This document shows positions 22,001-38,979 of a stretch of DNA of 64,000 nt, piece by piece. The stretch comes from Pempheris klunzingeri (Eukaryota; Chordata; Actinopteri; Acropomatiformes; Pempheridae). The position numbers and the translations under genes were made by a program. The notes beneath the pieces are model-generated. The model was not told the DNA's origin, made no database searches, and saw only the letters and a program-made list of their open reading frames with translations. How positions within the stretch are numbered: position 1 is the first letter of the stretch; each line of letters opens with the position of its first letter. The DNA is taken from NCBI RefSeq assembly GCF_042242105.1, contig NC_092014.1, positions 11,784,374 to 11,848,373 of the forward strand. Direction: 5' to 3'.

Positions 22001-25000
22001 GTGGAGAATGAATATGGAAGTTATTTCGCCTGCGATTACAACTACATGCGTCACCTGTCCAAGCTGTTCCGCTCTCACCTGGGCGAGGAGGTGGTGCTGT
22101 TCACCACGGATGGAGCTGGGCTCGGCTACCTCAAGTGTGGCTCAATACAAGGTCTCTACGCCACTGTTGACTTTGGGCCAGGTAAGCTATTGTAACTGTA
22201 AAAACAGATAATTATTTAACGGTTCAGCTATGTGTTGGTATCTTAAGTAATGTGATGTAAAACCAAGTTTAGATGCATTACTAAGAGAGACGTCAGCTTC
22301 TTGTTTTTCTCAGTCACGTCTTAGATTAGTCAGAAGTCATGAGGAAGTTGCACAAATACCCTGTCTTATCTTTGTGTTCTGTTAGGTTCAAATGTAACCG
22401 CTGCCTTTGATGCACAGAGGCACGCTGAACCTCACGGACCTTTGGTTGGTATTTCCCTCGATATGGTTTTCTCTTCAATCACACTGCGTTTTTTATCTCA
22501 TGATGTTTCTTCCCGTATTAACAGGTGAACTCTGAATATTACACTGGCTGGCTCGACCACTGGGGGTCACGTCACTCCGTCGTGTCGTCAGCCAAAGTGG
22601 CCAAGTCCCTCAATGAGATCCTGTCCATGGGAGCCAGCGTCAACCTGTGAGTGTCCAGATTTGTGAGACAGTTCCACAACACACGTGCAGATTCAACACA
22701 AGACTGGAATTCACTCATCAGCTAATGCCAGATACATATACAAGATGTTACGATGGATGACTCTCCAGTCAACAAACTATTTAGCTACAAAAATCATAAT
22801 TTACATCTGCGAATACATTCTCCTGAAGAAAGAGATCAGCTTTGTAATTCAAATTGATTAAAATTTGTGTTTTATTTGCACCTACATTTCAGTTTAATTT
22901 CTCTCCTCACAGGTACATGTTCATAGGTGGAACAAACTTTGGGTACTGGAATGGTGAGTGCATGTAGACAGACAGGTTTGATGAGATTAGCATTTCGGCT
23001 GACTCACAGCCCCATGGGACTTTGTTGTTGCCAAAATCATCACCTGAAAGGAAGACAGTGTTTTTAAACCTGCATGCTATTTTAACATAGTTTGGGTTCA
23101 GAATGACCAACAAGCGTTTGGGAGAACCAGCTACAATGGTGATAATATCATATTCAGGGGCCGTTGCACCAGAAGTCTATTAGAAGTGCTTGTTTTTCAC
23201 ACTGACAGATCATGTAAGATCCTGTCCATTTAACCAGAAGCAGCTGTTGAATCGCTCACCAGACTCCTTTCTGTAATACTGACACTTAAAATAACAGTTC
23301 TAAGTTCTATGACAGGAGCCGTTGTCCCGAAAGATTACATTAAAGCAAATACGGCACGTTGGCGCCCATTCTTGCAGGTGGAGGTGATCCACTAGACCAA
23401 TTCCAAAGGTACCAGTCATTTTGAACCCAAAATATGTAAAAATAGGACCCAGGTTTAAAGACACTGGCGTTATTCTTTTGCAAAAAAACAAGAAAATCTG
23501 AATGCCTCTTGATACCTCAGGTGCCAACGCACCATACGGTGCACAGCCTACGAGCTACGACTACGATGCCCCGCTCACAGAGGCAGGAGACCTCACAGAG
23601 AAGTACTTTGCTATTCGCGAGGTGATCAAAATGGTAAGAGCCCTAGTGTATCACGGCAACTGTATTTTTTGCGTAATATGTCAAACGGATGAAATAATGT
23701 GTCTTTTCACAACAGTACAGGAAGATACCAGAGGGACCGATACCACCAACAACTCCAAAGTATGCATATGGACCTGTAGTGATGGAAAAGGTAGGTACTT
23801 GTTTTTCACTCTCTATGCACTCCTGTCTGTGTTTTTAACAATTTAATAATTACACATTGCTTATTGTAGCTTACAGAGAAAAGTCTTTCTGTCAGCTGAT
23901 TTAAAACTAGAATAACTACTAAAAGACAACCCTCTGCCACCACAGCTCCAGACGGTATCAGATGCCTTAGAAAAACTGTCTTTCTCTGGCCCAGTCAAAA
24001 GCATGTTTCCTCAGACTTTCACTCAACTCAACCAGGTATACTTTAATATTTTTCCAGTTTATGGTGTAGAAACGTACTGTTGATTTTAACTTTTATTTAA
24101 AAACTTATCTCTTTCCTACTGTAGGCCTTTGGTTATGTGCTCTACAGGACGACGCTGCCCGTTGACTGCAGCACATCAACTCCACTGTCATCTCCACTGA
24201 ACGGGGTGCATGACAGAGCGTATGTGTCAGTGGACGGGGTGAGTTGTTTCTTATGGAGTATTACAGGAAGGCTCACGCACGCAACTTGTGGATCTCTTAA
24301 AAATTAGATCTTGAGTATTTCTCGTATGAATTGGAAGCACAGTATGCTGACATAAGCGTGCTGATTTCTTCTTAAGGTGGCTGTGGGGATTCTTGAAAGG
24401 AATAAAGCCATAACTGTCAACGTGACGGGGAAAGCTGGCAGTCAGGTGGACCTGCTGGTGGAGAATATGGGCCGAATCAACTACGGAAAAGACATCAACG
24501 ACTTTAAGGTTTTTTTCCAGCTACATTTTAAAGTTACTACGTGTGCTCTGACATGCAGGTGCCTGCTTAACTATCACAAGGCTTTGCTGCTTCGCAGGCT
24601 GCAGGTTGTACAAGCTTGAAAACACCGCAATCAAATTACATGTTATATTTAAGCGTATATCTTCATATTTCTTTGCTGCACAGGGCTTGGTGTCCAATAT
24701 GACTCTGGGGGCAGATACGCTCCTCGGCTGGACCATGTACAGTCTCAGTATCGATGAAGCGGTCAGGGAGGGCATTCTTGGTGAAACCAAACCAACAGAA
24801 CCACCGCAGCCTGCTGCTCTCTCCCTCCCGGCCTTCTACGAGGGAAGCTTCATCATTCCTGACGGCATCCCAGACCTCCCGCAGGACACCTACATCAAAC
24901 TGCCCAAATGGAGGAAGGCATGTTAGCCGTTTGACTCTTTTTAAAAAAAGACAGTCAGCACTACATAATTGAAGCAACAGGAAAAAACATTTGTTAGAAC

Positions 25001-25715
25001 ATTTGTTATTGATTTCAGTGTTCAGTATTTTTTATGACTCAGGGTCTCAGGGTAAGTAGTTAATGGATGAAGACATCGAAAGGAACGTAATTGCAGACAA
25101 TTTTCATAACGGAATAATCATTCAATTCATTATCAGCTTGTCAAAAGTAAAGATTTGGTACTTTTGCTGACATTTTTCACTATTTTGTGACATTTTACAG
25201 GCTAAACAATAACTTAGCTACTTAAAAACCCTTCTTCTTTCCACTGCTCCCGTTAGTGCTCGCTACAGCAGACTATCTGTATCCATCTCTTATTGTCCTC
25301 TGCGTTCTCTGCCAGACACCTTCATGTCATCCTTCATCACATCCATACATCAGATTCACTACAATTTAAAAATAAATAAATTAAAGCAAAATGAGTGTCC
25401 TGTCAAGATATTCACTAGCATGGAAATGCATAATTAGTCTTTTTTCTTTTTTTTTTCCAGGGGCAAGTTTGGATTAATGGCTTCAACTTGGGACGTTACT
25501 GGCCGAGCCGAGGCCCTCAGGTGACCCTTTTCGTCCCTGCCAACATCCTCAGCACAGCAGCACCCAACAATGTGACTGTCCTGGAGCTGGAGCAGGCTCC
25601 CTGCAGCTCAGGGCCGTGTGCTGTGGAGTTTACTACCACACCCATCCTGAACGCTACAGTCCAGTCTGACTACAAACAACACAGGAGACTCTTCAGTAGA
25701 GACGATTTGATGTGA
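19067..25715 (+). CDS. glb1: Lysosomal beta-galactosidase
   Basis: Sixteen exons, 648 residues: 19067-19120, 19801-19970, 20700-20850, 21630-21690, 21791-21885, 22001-22181, 22386-22444, 22525-22646, 22913-22953, 23521-23633, 23716-23790, 23946-24035, 24125-24238, 24377-24508, 24684-24917, 25461-25715. All are in frame; the last intron is GC-AG. The enzyme (GH35) removes terminal beta-galactose from GM1 ganglioside, keratan sulfate and glycoproteins in the lysosome. Exon 1 is a signal peptide ([16 protein letters not shown]). Then come [41 protein letters not shown], the acid/base Glu181 in VENEYGSYF and the nucleophile Glu261 in [13 protein letters not shown] (human E188 and E268), then the C-terminal beta domains ([27 protein letters not shown]). 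Length and order match human GLB1. It ends shortly after the final beta domain (RDDLM), without the human C-terminal extension. A TFEB-type box lies upstream. Confidence 0.97.
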
Positions 25716-26194
25716 TGAGGAGGGAACAAAAGAAAACCTTTTGCACTACGCGCACTATTTGTCTGAGCTTGACGTGCGTGTGATTTTACAAAGCTGTGAT
25801 ATGTGAAAGAAGGTTAATCTGGGACATGACATCAATGATTGAATGCGTTTTAATGAAAAGTGATGAAATCAATTTTTAGCCAAATGCTGTATTACAAGCA
25901 TCAGATCAACTCTGCCTCATTGACTCTGCGGGACATTTTCATTCAAAGCCTTTTCTCCTCTTCACAAAGGGAGTATTGCCAATTGAAGCACTGCTAAAAC
26001 ATGAAGGCAGCCTGTAATTCAGCGAATGTTTTATTGTGAAAAACACATCAGGGAAGTACTACATGTTTTATCATACAATTACAGATACATTATGGGACTG
26101 CTGATCTGTAGCTGTTGTATATTTTGACATTATTTTATGCACACTTGTCTGATTTAGTTGAATGCTTGTAAAGGACACACATTTTAAACCAAAA

Positions 26195-26200
26195 AATAAA
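26195..26200 (+). terminator. Polyadenylation signal AATAAA, glb1
   Basis: Canonical hexamer 480 bases after the glb1 stop, followed by TGTTGTGATCC, a GT-rich element. Confidence 0.65.
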
Positions 26201-26229
26201 GATATGATTTGATAATACTGTTGTGATCC

Positions 26230-27400
26230 TCTTCCTTACTGTGTCACGTAATGCTAGTCAGACGTCTGCATGTATCTCCAGGAGATGGATAGAAATATTT
26301 GTCTTGATAGAGCTGTGCTTCATTAGCTGTAGTGAAGATGGAGAACATAGAAGAAATGTTAATCTCTATTTAATTTAAATAAAGTCACAAGAATTTTGGT
26401 GGTGTGTGTACGGTAATACCCACATGTGGTCTCTATTAGTACTTTCACTGGAAGATAAACATTTCATTAATTGTTGTTGATGTGACTTAATCAGCGTTAT
26501 TGATCCAGAAGGAAATTGGTTTGCAGTTTGTGCAGAAAATTATCAGCTAGAATTGATAGAAAACAGAGATAATGAGGCAGAAGACAATAATTAAGGAGTT
26601 TCTCTATTGTCCATATCATTAGACCTGTGAATATCAGCTTTTAAATCAAATGTTTCCATTGACAGTAGATGGCAGCATCACATTTTAACATTCAGGCCTC
26701 TGAAAAACTTCATAACAGAGACCGAGACTGATATTTTTTGCCTAGACGTTTTGATGAGAGTGCCTAAAACATGTTCTTTTAAACAACTGTGACCAAGAAA
26801 AGGTACTGTGTAGAGCATTTTACAGTTGAAAAATACATTTGTGGGTGCTCTCAGAGGGGCAAACTGTTATTGTCTCACCCTACCGAACCAGTTAAAAATA
26901 AAAAATAAGAAGCCTTCCTAACATCATAAAGGTTTATTTGAAAGACACCAAACACAGGAATAGTGGGACACAGAGCGACATTTTTCCAGCATTCACAAAC
27001 ATGCTGTCGTTGAACAGGACACATAGTTTTGATTAAAAACACTCCATCGGATTTTGGACACACTAAGAAATCTAACGGTGTCAAACATGTACTGATCGAT
27101 TGCAAAAGGTATGATTAATTCATATCAGGAGGCAACTAAATGCTGAGAAACACAAAATTACATTTGGTAATCTGCTAGGAAGGACATAATGAAACGTTCT
27201 CAATCTTCTAATTAATTACTTAAAGAAAGAAATAATACAGAGAATTTAGATTGTTGGTTTTTTTTCCATGTAATCTACTGTTTTAACTCCAGTGCAGTAG
27301 GTGGTGATAATGCGCATATGAGCTAGTCATCCAGCCACCATTAAAACTCAAAGAAGAAGACGAAGAAGCAGAAAAAGAATAAAAGAAGACGAAGAAGAAA
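26230..27400. other. Spacer between glb1 and cldnd1
   Basis: AT-rich; a purine-rich AGAAGAAGACGAAGAAG tract occurs at 27350-27425 just before the probable cldnd1 start region. No gene seen. Confidence 0.5.
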
Positions 27401-27419
27401 ACTTAGTAACGTAGAAGAA

Positions 27420-27493
27420 GAGGGCGGAGGCCCCTTGTAAATTTAACGAGCAGGAGAAATAACGCTAATATTTGGTTTTGTCCAGCGACGAGG
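27420..27493 (+). other. cldnd1: Probable first, non-coding exon of cldnd1
   Basis: The segment around GGGCGGAGGCC...CCAGCGACGAG is followed by GTAAAA, a donor-like site, and sits about 310 bases before the acceptor CTTCTGCAG (to 27802) of the next exon. Start is uncertain; there is no clear TATA box. Confidence 0.4.
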
Positions 27494-27825
27494 TAAAAAA
27501 AAAACCTTGTGATTGAAATTTTTAAGTTTTAGTTGTCAGTTAAACGTCTCGATACTCCTGATGTAGCTAACTGATTAGCATTAGCACTAGCCAATGAGAT
27601 GCTCACCCGAGGAAGCTTCTTCCGTTGTTATTCTCTGTTTGAATCTGTTAGCTAGTTCAAACATACCTCAGTGGCTAAAAACACCTTTACTGTTGTCATT
27701 TGTAGTTTATCGGTTACGTTTAGTTACTAGATAAAAGGCTGTAATACACTTAAACACGCTTAGCTAAACATTAACCTGTGTGTGTCTTTGGTCCTTCTGC
27801 AGGTTGTGACGCCTCTGTGTTTGGG

Positions 27826-27867
27826 ATGTTGCTCAAAATGCAGCACAGTAGCAACATGACTGAATAG
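27826..27867 (+). CDS. Upstream ORF in the cldnd1 leader (13 codons)
   Basis: ATG at 27826 opens a 13-codon frame (MLLKMQHSSNMTE) closed by TAG at 27865-27867, 213 bases before the cldnd1 start codon and inside the same exon. If the leader is as predicted it would be read first by scanning ribosomes. Confidence 0.35.
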   Translation: MLLKMQHSSNMTE

Positions 27868-28080
27868 AGTACAATGTTGTGCTACTCTCACACTGTCATA
27901 CTACCTGGCAGTACTTAAGAGACATGCCGGGGTGCCTTAACACTAAACGGAAATATCATTTTTAACCACACAACGAAGGCTTCACCTCACAGTGAAAACC
28001 AAACTGCATATATATTTTATATCAGAGAGCAGTTTCTCCTTGTAAACCCGGGCTCAAAACGAGCTGTCTTCATCTACACC

Positions 28081-32165
<4,085 letters not shown>

Positions 32166-33444
32166 AGAGAGGCTACTACTGCGGCTCACCTCAAAACTGC
32201 CCACTGGTCTGAAGACTTGACTTTCTAAGTGACTTTTAGAAAGAATGGAAATTGAACGAAGTGACTGTACGGGTCATAACTCCTCACTTGCTTTGTAGCA
32301 AATCTTTTAAATAGAAAAAAATGACATGATATCACAGACCTAAATGCAGGAATAATAAACTAAACTAGTTTGCAGCTAATCATCATAAGTGCTCATAAAT
32401 AGGAGTTTAATGCCTTTAAGTTGTGCTACTTCACCTTTTTTTTTTTTTTTTGTAGCATTTCTAACCTGTATCTTACCCAAAGCATGTTTTTTACATATTT
32501 TAATGCCCAGATATTATGGATGACTTGTTATTTCTGGTGTTAATTGTGTTGGTGTGCAGTCTTAAAATGCCTTCTTTTCAGTTGCCAGTGTCCTTAAATC
32601 AGTTATAGGTTATTAACGTGCACAGATTTCAGACCTGCTGTCATCTAAGTCAGGGTACCCTTCTCTAGTAGTGCATGAAAAATATTTCTCAAGCCTTTTT
32701 ATTTTCAGTGCTTTATGTTCAGTTTTATTTTTGTATGATCTTAAATATCGAGCCTTTGCTGTGCATGCCTTTGAAGCTGACATTTCTGTCACCTGTGGTA
32801 ATTGTTGATTTCAGTCTGTGGTAAATGTTGACGAAATGTCACCAAATGTCACTCACTAAAAATGTAACCACTCATTGTCTCCCGTGTTTATAGATCTAAT
32901 ATTTATTAACGCTGTTAATTTAAGAACTGAATTGATATGATGCCACTCGAGCAAACCTATGACCTCTTTGTAACATTTAAATTCTAATGTTTCAGCCCTA
33001 AATTATACTACTGCCATTTTACATTCGTTATAGTGACATTTCACAGTTTTAAGATACTTGAAATGTTTTCTAAATCTCTGTCCCTGTAGAGCTCAGTTTC
33101 ATCAATTACCTAACTGACTGGTTTGCCAGCCAAATACACATTTTGCATATATTAAAGCTTTTAAAATGTTTGTTGTTAATACCAAGACAGACTGGTATTT
33201 TGAAAATGAAATTGTTTGAAAGTGAAAATCCTAATAAATTTACATCCTCACACTTGATTTTTGTGTTGAAAGTCAATGAATTTGTTCTTGTCTGTCAAGT
33301 TCCAGACATGCTCATTTCTTAGCACCAGAATACAGATTGTGATGTTTTTGTGTCACAATGTTTTGTTACTCGTCTGATGTGTATCCTCTAGCTTTTGTAT
33401 GTGTTTTTATGTATTCTGATGCACGCTGTACCTGTTTCTGTAAT

Positions 33445-33450
33445 AATAAA
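33445..33450 (+). terminator. Polyadenylation signal AATAAA, cldnd1
   Basis: Canonical hexamer 1.28 kb after the cldnd1 stop, followed by CATATGTCTGTAGTTGTTTTTGTG (GT-rich). The intervening 32166-33440 is AT-rich 3' UTR with no other gene. Confidence 0.65.
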
Positions 33451-33489
33451 CTTGACATTTGCATATGTCTGTAGTTGTTTTTGTGCAAT

Positions 33490-33735
33490 ACTTTGCAATA
33501 GATGAGTTCCATTAGCAACATGTCGTTGGGGATAGCAATGCAATACTTTGGTTTATTGACATCAGCTGCAGCTGTACTTTTTGTTTAGTGCTAATTAGCA
33601 AATGTTAGCATGCTAACATGCTATGGTAAGCTGGTGAATGTGGTAAATGTTTAAGCTGCTAAACGTCAGCATGCTAACTGTCGTCATTGTGGGTGTATGT
33701 TGGCATGCTGATGTTAGTATTCAAGTAAGACAATG
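33490..33735 (+). repeat. Dispersed percomorph repeat with TTAGCATGCTAACATGC core, copy 1
   Basis: Contains CTTTTTGTTTAGTGCTAATTAGCAAA, TTAGCATGCTAACATGC and TTGGCATGCTGATGTTAG blocks. A second copy lies in reverse orientation at about 63200-63455. This family is very common in perciform DNA; class not known to me. Confidence 0.6.
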
Positions 33736-33939
33736 GGAAGCTATTTTAATAAAAACTCTCAATATGCTTGACAAAGTAAAGGTTTTTAAGACACCTTTTT
33801 ATCCTGCTCCAGGGCCTTTCATACCTTTGACTGACACATTTTTAGCGATCCACTGGAATTTAATTTTTGTAAAATCTTCCCACCTCATAAATCAAGTCAA
33901 GACGGACCAGCTAACAGTTCAAAGTGATTAATGTTTCCA

Positions 33940-33945
33940 TTTATT
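33940..33945 (-). terminator. Polyadenylation signal AATAAA, acy3
   Basis: Minus-strand AATAAA about 325 bases after the acy3 stop, placing its 3' end roughly 0.45 kb from the end of the convergent cldnd1. Confidence 0.45.
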
Positions 33946-34269
33946 CAAACATGTTTTACCAAAGTGCAAAAAAGATCGTTGCCCTAGTCTAGTTAATACA
34001 CACGTCTGCACCAGTGCAATAAAGTAAAGTACAACAACTCTGGTCTCTCTTTTTACGCCTCACAGAGGTAGTACTGTTGTAGAGCTGTTGTATTCGTTTT
34101 TCATACAGTATGAGGAGGTAATCGTGTTACTTAGTCTGGTACCTGTAGAATATTTATCATCATTACCTTATATTTGTGCATTTGTTGATTTTAAGATGAT
34201 TAAAAACATGATTAGAAGTGTAGTGTACACATTTTTCTCTGATTATAACGTCTCATTCTGTCTCTGCTC

Positions 34270-36200
34270 TCAGTCTTTCTTCACACTTATGGATGGGAAG
34301 GTCAAAGTGATCTTCCTTGCTAAATGAAAAGCAATCTTCTTCTCATAGTAGGCGCATTCATTTACAAAGAAAGGGTAGAGTTCTTCTCCTTCGTGCTTCA
34401 CAGTCTCCCCAGAAAAAGACAGGAATACGGGGTCGCCCAGTTGGAGAAGCTGGAAGTCTTTGTCCTGGGGAAAGAGAAACGCTAATAGGTGAGTCATGAT
34501 GCAGCAGGGCACCATTTGAATGCAAATATGGCATATTTAGGTTCCTTGCTTTAGGGATTCACTCATGTAAATACAAATTATCAAAAGAAATTACCATAAG
34601 TTGCGTTGTTTAAAGGAATAATGCAACATTTTGTGAAATAGACTTGTTGGTGAGAGTTAAACCTGCAATCATTGTTTGTTTTTTGGGGGGAGAGGCACAT
34701 GGGGGCACTGGAGACAAGTTTTAAATACAACACTGACATATATTGTCCTGTACCTGCAGCTGGGGGTGTATCGCAGCAGTCATCTCATTGGTGGAAGGAT
34801 CTCTTGGGTAGTCTACGCTCTTCACCAAAGTGTACGCTTCCACTTCTCCGCCTTCAAAAGTATTTCCTGTTGACAAAAGGACAGTGTGAGTGGTAAGTAC
34901 GTGAGGCGGCTCAGCACCAGAGGTACTGAGGTCAATCCAAAGGTTATCCTTAGTGGTGTCTTTCCAGTTGTGGTTTAATGTGGCCAGCTTGAGATATCTG
35001 CGTACTGGTTCTGTGCTTGCCTCTCCATTGTAGTGAGGTAAAGACAGAAATCTCAGAGGCAGATGTCTCAAAACCGGCGCTACTGTGTTTTGGTTGTTTT
35101 TGTGTTATTTGTGGTGATCTGTCCCTTTAATTTCCATGTTTCTTACCGGAGTTGAATCCCTGAATCCACTCTATTGTGAGATCCACTGCCTCTTTCACTA
35201 TGTTAAAGATATCGGCTCTGAGCACACCGTTGGGTTGAGGACCGACCTCTATGGCTGCAGAGAACAAGAGAAACAACATCTTGAACTTTAATCAGTTCAG
35301 CTATTCAGAGGAAAACTCTTCCCCTTTACACAGACAGAGAGATACACACACTTACCGAAGCCATGTTTGCCCACTGACTCAAGGGAATAAGCCTCAGAAA
35401 GGGGTATATCCAGCTGGATTGCTCTCACAGGCTCAGAAGTCATCTTGCTCTGAAAACCAGTCGATTATTTACCTGCTTCAGTTCATGTAATTCAGATTTT
35501 TATTGACTTGAAAGTCTATGTAAGTCAAATTCAGAGAGCTGTACATCATGAGGTCAAATTGTATCCCTGAAAATATTTTTCTGGATTACTCCATGAAGCT
35601 CGTACCTGTATGTATTTGTAAATGTGCAAGCTGATCCAGTCTAAGGAGTAAAAGATGAGGCACAGACCCATGTTGGCAGTGGTGTTGTGGAGATCGCAGA
35701 GTATATCTACAGCCTCTGGGCTCCCTTTGGGCCCAAGCTGAGTGTTCAGCTCTCTGGCTCGGATCAGCTCATAGGGTGTGGAGTCTGTTATGGGGGTGCT
35801 GTAAGCCAGAAGAGTTTTCTTATACATGCATACTTTTTTCCTAGCTGCCATCAGTTTTACCATTACAAAGCAGCTTTGTTGGTCTTTTCTGGTTTTCAAA
35901 TGAACAACTTCTTGGCCAAAACCTTTTCAACTATCGACTTTAAGGTTTTGACGCAACATCTCTTTCGACTTACCTCAGAAGGGCGTCTGTGAAACAGCGA
36001 TTGAGATCTCTGTCTATGTATCTTCTGCAAGCATCCACAGCCCGCGGATTTGATAAGACCGCAGTTATAGAAACAGATCCGGCCTGATCGAGCTTCTGCC
36101 TCTGCATTTCTCTCACCATGTACACCCCTGACATCTCATTTCCGTGAGTGCCACCACAAATGGCAACACGGATGAGTGGTGGGAAAGAGCCCTGGTCCAT
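34270..36200 (-). CDS. acy3: Aspartoacylase family zinc amidohydrolase, ACY3-like
   Basis: Six coding exons: 36200-35974, 35798-35606, 35449-35356, 35254-35147, 34866-34754, 34464-34270; all GT-AG and in frame, 309 residues. The family (M14-type zinc carboxypeptidase fold) deacetylates N-acetyl amino acids; ACY3 handles N-acetylated aromatic amino acids and mercapturates in kidney, ASPA handles N-acetylaspartate. Zinc ligands are His19 and Glu22 (GGTHGNEMSGVY) and His113 (DLHNTTANMG); the catalytic Glu is Glu174 (AIEVGPQPNGVLRADIF). VEAYTLVKSVDYPRD and PVFVNE-like PFFVNECAYYEKK close the protein. NEMSGVY, YELIRARELN.LGPK and ESV.K.G wording is nearer ACY3 than ASPA as I recall them. The ATG lies directly after a splice acceptor (CCAACAG), so a separate 5' UTR exon is expected. 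Confidence 0.9.
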
Positions 36201-38708
36201 CTGTTGGCAGGGGAAAAAAAGTTGGTGTTTGAGAAGTTTTGTCCTGTCTTACTTATTTATTCCTCTGTCTGATGTCTAAGCAAGCCACCAAGTCTTAAGC
36301 TAAGCATTCCTGAAGTCTGCAAAAGCCTGTTTAACATGAAGACGTGTTGAACATAAACCAGATAGACGAGAGTGACTTTGATGGAATGGTGAAGTGAGTC
36401 AGTGAGTTATTTGATTTAATAAGTTACTGATCCAGTCTAAGTCAAAGGAGACTCGCTGTTTACCTGTAAATAAATATGGTATGCAGGCAGTTTTGAAACT
36501 ATAGTCATCAATTTATTGAACTGTCCTTCCTTTTGCTGATAGGAAGGACATTTCAGTAGATGTGGTGTAGCTCAACTATTTCACATTTTTTAGCTTGTGG
36601 TGGTACATGCACAAACATGCACGACTGAGAACACAAAGAATCCCCCCAACACCTACTCTAAAAACTGCTGCATAATGATGTTTTTTTTCCTCCTCGTCAC
36701 AGCTGTTCCTCTGCAACTTTCCTGCAAAGCACTAGTGCCATTTTCAGTGAACCACTTCCAGGGTTGTATGGCTATTTATGACTCGGATTATCTCCAAATT
36801 AATAAAACGAGAATCAAGCAGCTGCTTGCAAGACTAATGCACAACCTTCCTCCTACAGTTAGTGCGCTACAGTCATGTAGAAAAAACATTAAACTCACTT
36901 CAGTGCCCAGATATTTCTCTCAGTAATGTTCTAAATCATTTTGGAATCTTTAATGTTATTATTTGTCAAAACTGTGGTTGTATTCAGTTTATAATTCAAT
37001 TGTGAACATAATTCATTTGACTAGATTTGATATTTCTGATGTGATCAAATATGCATAAATCATTTCTCATATTTGGGGGAAATTGGAAAATCGATTGCAA
37101 ACAAGGTACAAACATTTAAATATTTTCTATATTAACTACTCTCTATGTTGTTCTTGTTCTTGTTGTTGTACATTTCTCCAGATCTGTTATTATCATGAAA
37201 GTTAATTTGATATTGCTTTACTTTAAAAGAATACCTGAGGTAAGGTGACAGTAAACTGATCATCAGGAGAAGGAATCACCAAAAACAGGCCAAACATACT
37301 TTATATCATGTGTCCTTTTCTGGATTTGGCCAATCATTAGATTACAACTAATCATAGCGGAGCCTAAGAAGTTCTTATTTATTTTGGCAAATTGATGCAT
37401 CCTGTGAAAGTAGGAAAGTAGGAAATCATCAAGCTGCTTTAACTGATTTTAAGCACTGTTTGTGCTTAGACAAGATCACTTAAAGTTCAACAGAATAACC
37501 AAGTTAATATGTTTTTTTCCAGCTCGTATCATATCAATGCCCTTGTTTCTTCTTTCCCCAAGACTATTGCAGTAAAAGAAATTCCAAAATATAGGACAAA
37601 AGTAAACTAGGGGGTTTGAAAGTTATAAAAATAATCTTAAATTCTGTGTTTAAAGGGAAACCAGTAAACAAGTCAGAATTAAATGGTCTGTTTTCATAGT
37701 TTTAATCAGTGGTCTGGCTGCCACATCTTGAAGTTGTTGACATCGTGAAAGGGCCCCTTAGATCCTCCTCCTTAACACCCTCACCCCTCCAAGGTCAACA
37801 CTAAAAACCACAAGGGATCACACATCTGCACTTAGAGGCTCCAACTTAAGAAGGAAACTAGGTCACTGTCCCAATTTAAGCATTGTCTAAAACTTCCTTT
37901 ATACACCTTTAATTAAAGGATTTTATACATAATTTGCATCTTCCACTTTTCACAGAAATTTCTTTTCTTCCTTATAATAAACACGATTATCTAACATTTA
38001 GTGCATGCATTGTAGCTCCAAAAATATGCAGGGATGTTGTGTGAGTGATTGACAAATCTCTATTGAGACATGTATTACCACAATTACAAATAAAACTTCA
38101 CTGCCAGTAGACTTCAGTCATTTTGCCTCTGCCCCACTGGCATATGATGCCAAATAAACATTTGGAGCTGCATTTTACAACATCAGCAATAGAAAGTAAT
38201 AAACTCAGCACTGTTTTTATTGAATCAGTGGCAACATTTCATTTTAACCCTCCCATTTATATGCAGAAAATGAACATTTAATACTTACATGTATAATAGA
38301 TATCAGCAGTACAACAAAAAGGCTCCTAAAGAGAAACTCATTTCTATATCCTCATCGAAAAGTCATGCAAAACTGGCACATTTGGGGAGAAGAAACATAT
38401 AAGTGGTTCAGAGTTTCAAAGTGAGACAGTCTCAGACATAGGAGGCTGCCTTAATGGAGCTGAATACACCCTTAAAGTAACAAAAATACAAAGCACTGTG
38501 AATGACCGTGAAAGCAATTTTGAAAACAAGGTATTTATAGGGTATTTTTCACAACCGGCTGACTCCAGTACACTGTTTGTTCACGTCTTGCACAAGACCA
38601 AAGTACAGTTCAAATAACATGATAAGCACAGACAGGAAAAACTGCAAATTAATGTATAATGCAATGTAATTAAGCATAAAATATAAGGAAGAAGCAGTGT
38701 TTACATGT
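36201..38708. other. Probable acy3 intron 1, nothing else recognised
   Basis: AT-rich, no supported exon; small open frames have no splice or family support. Confidence 0.45.
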
Positions 38709-38714
38709 CTTACC

Positions 38715-38945
38715 TTTCTTTCAAACTTCAGCCGTGACAAACTTCAGTGAACTACAGCAACCTTTGAACTTAGAGGGAAGTCCTATTGGGACACTAATGC
38801 AGTATCTAATATCCTGGCAGCAATGCAGGCACTGCACAAACTGCTTACTAGTTAGAGATGTTAACCATTCACATGCCCAGATGACTGAATGCAAAGTCAA
38901 GCATGAATCAGGCCACATGCAGTTATAGTCTGTTTTTGAACCAGC
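38715..38945 (-). other. acy3: Candidate 5' UTR exon of acy3
   Basis: Minus-strand sequence ends in GAAAG followed by a strong GTAAGA donor (38714-38709), and a TATAAAG box sits about 30 bases before its predicted start. No other minus-strand gene is nearby until acy3, 2.5 kb downstream, whose start codon abuts an acceptor. Linkage is inferred. A short frame from an ATG within the exon (MWPDSCLTLHSVIWACEWLT...) is not convincing as coding. Confidence 0.4.
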
Positions 38946-38972
38946 CTTCCCCTTCCTTGTAGTTGCAGCCTT

Positions 38973-38979
38973 CTTTATA
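38973..38979 (-). promoter_or_regulatory. TATA box for the candidate acy3 first exon
   Basis: Minus-strand TATAAAG at the expected distance from the exon above. Confidence 0.35.
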
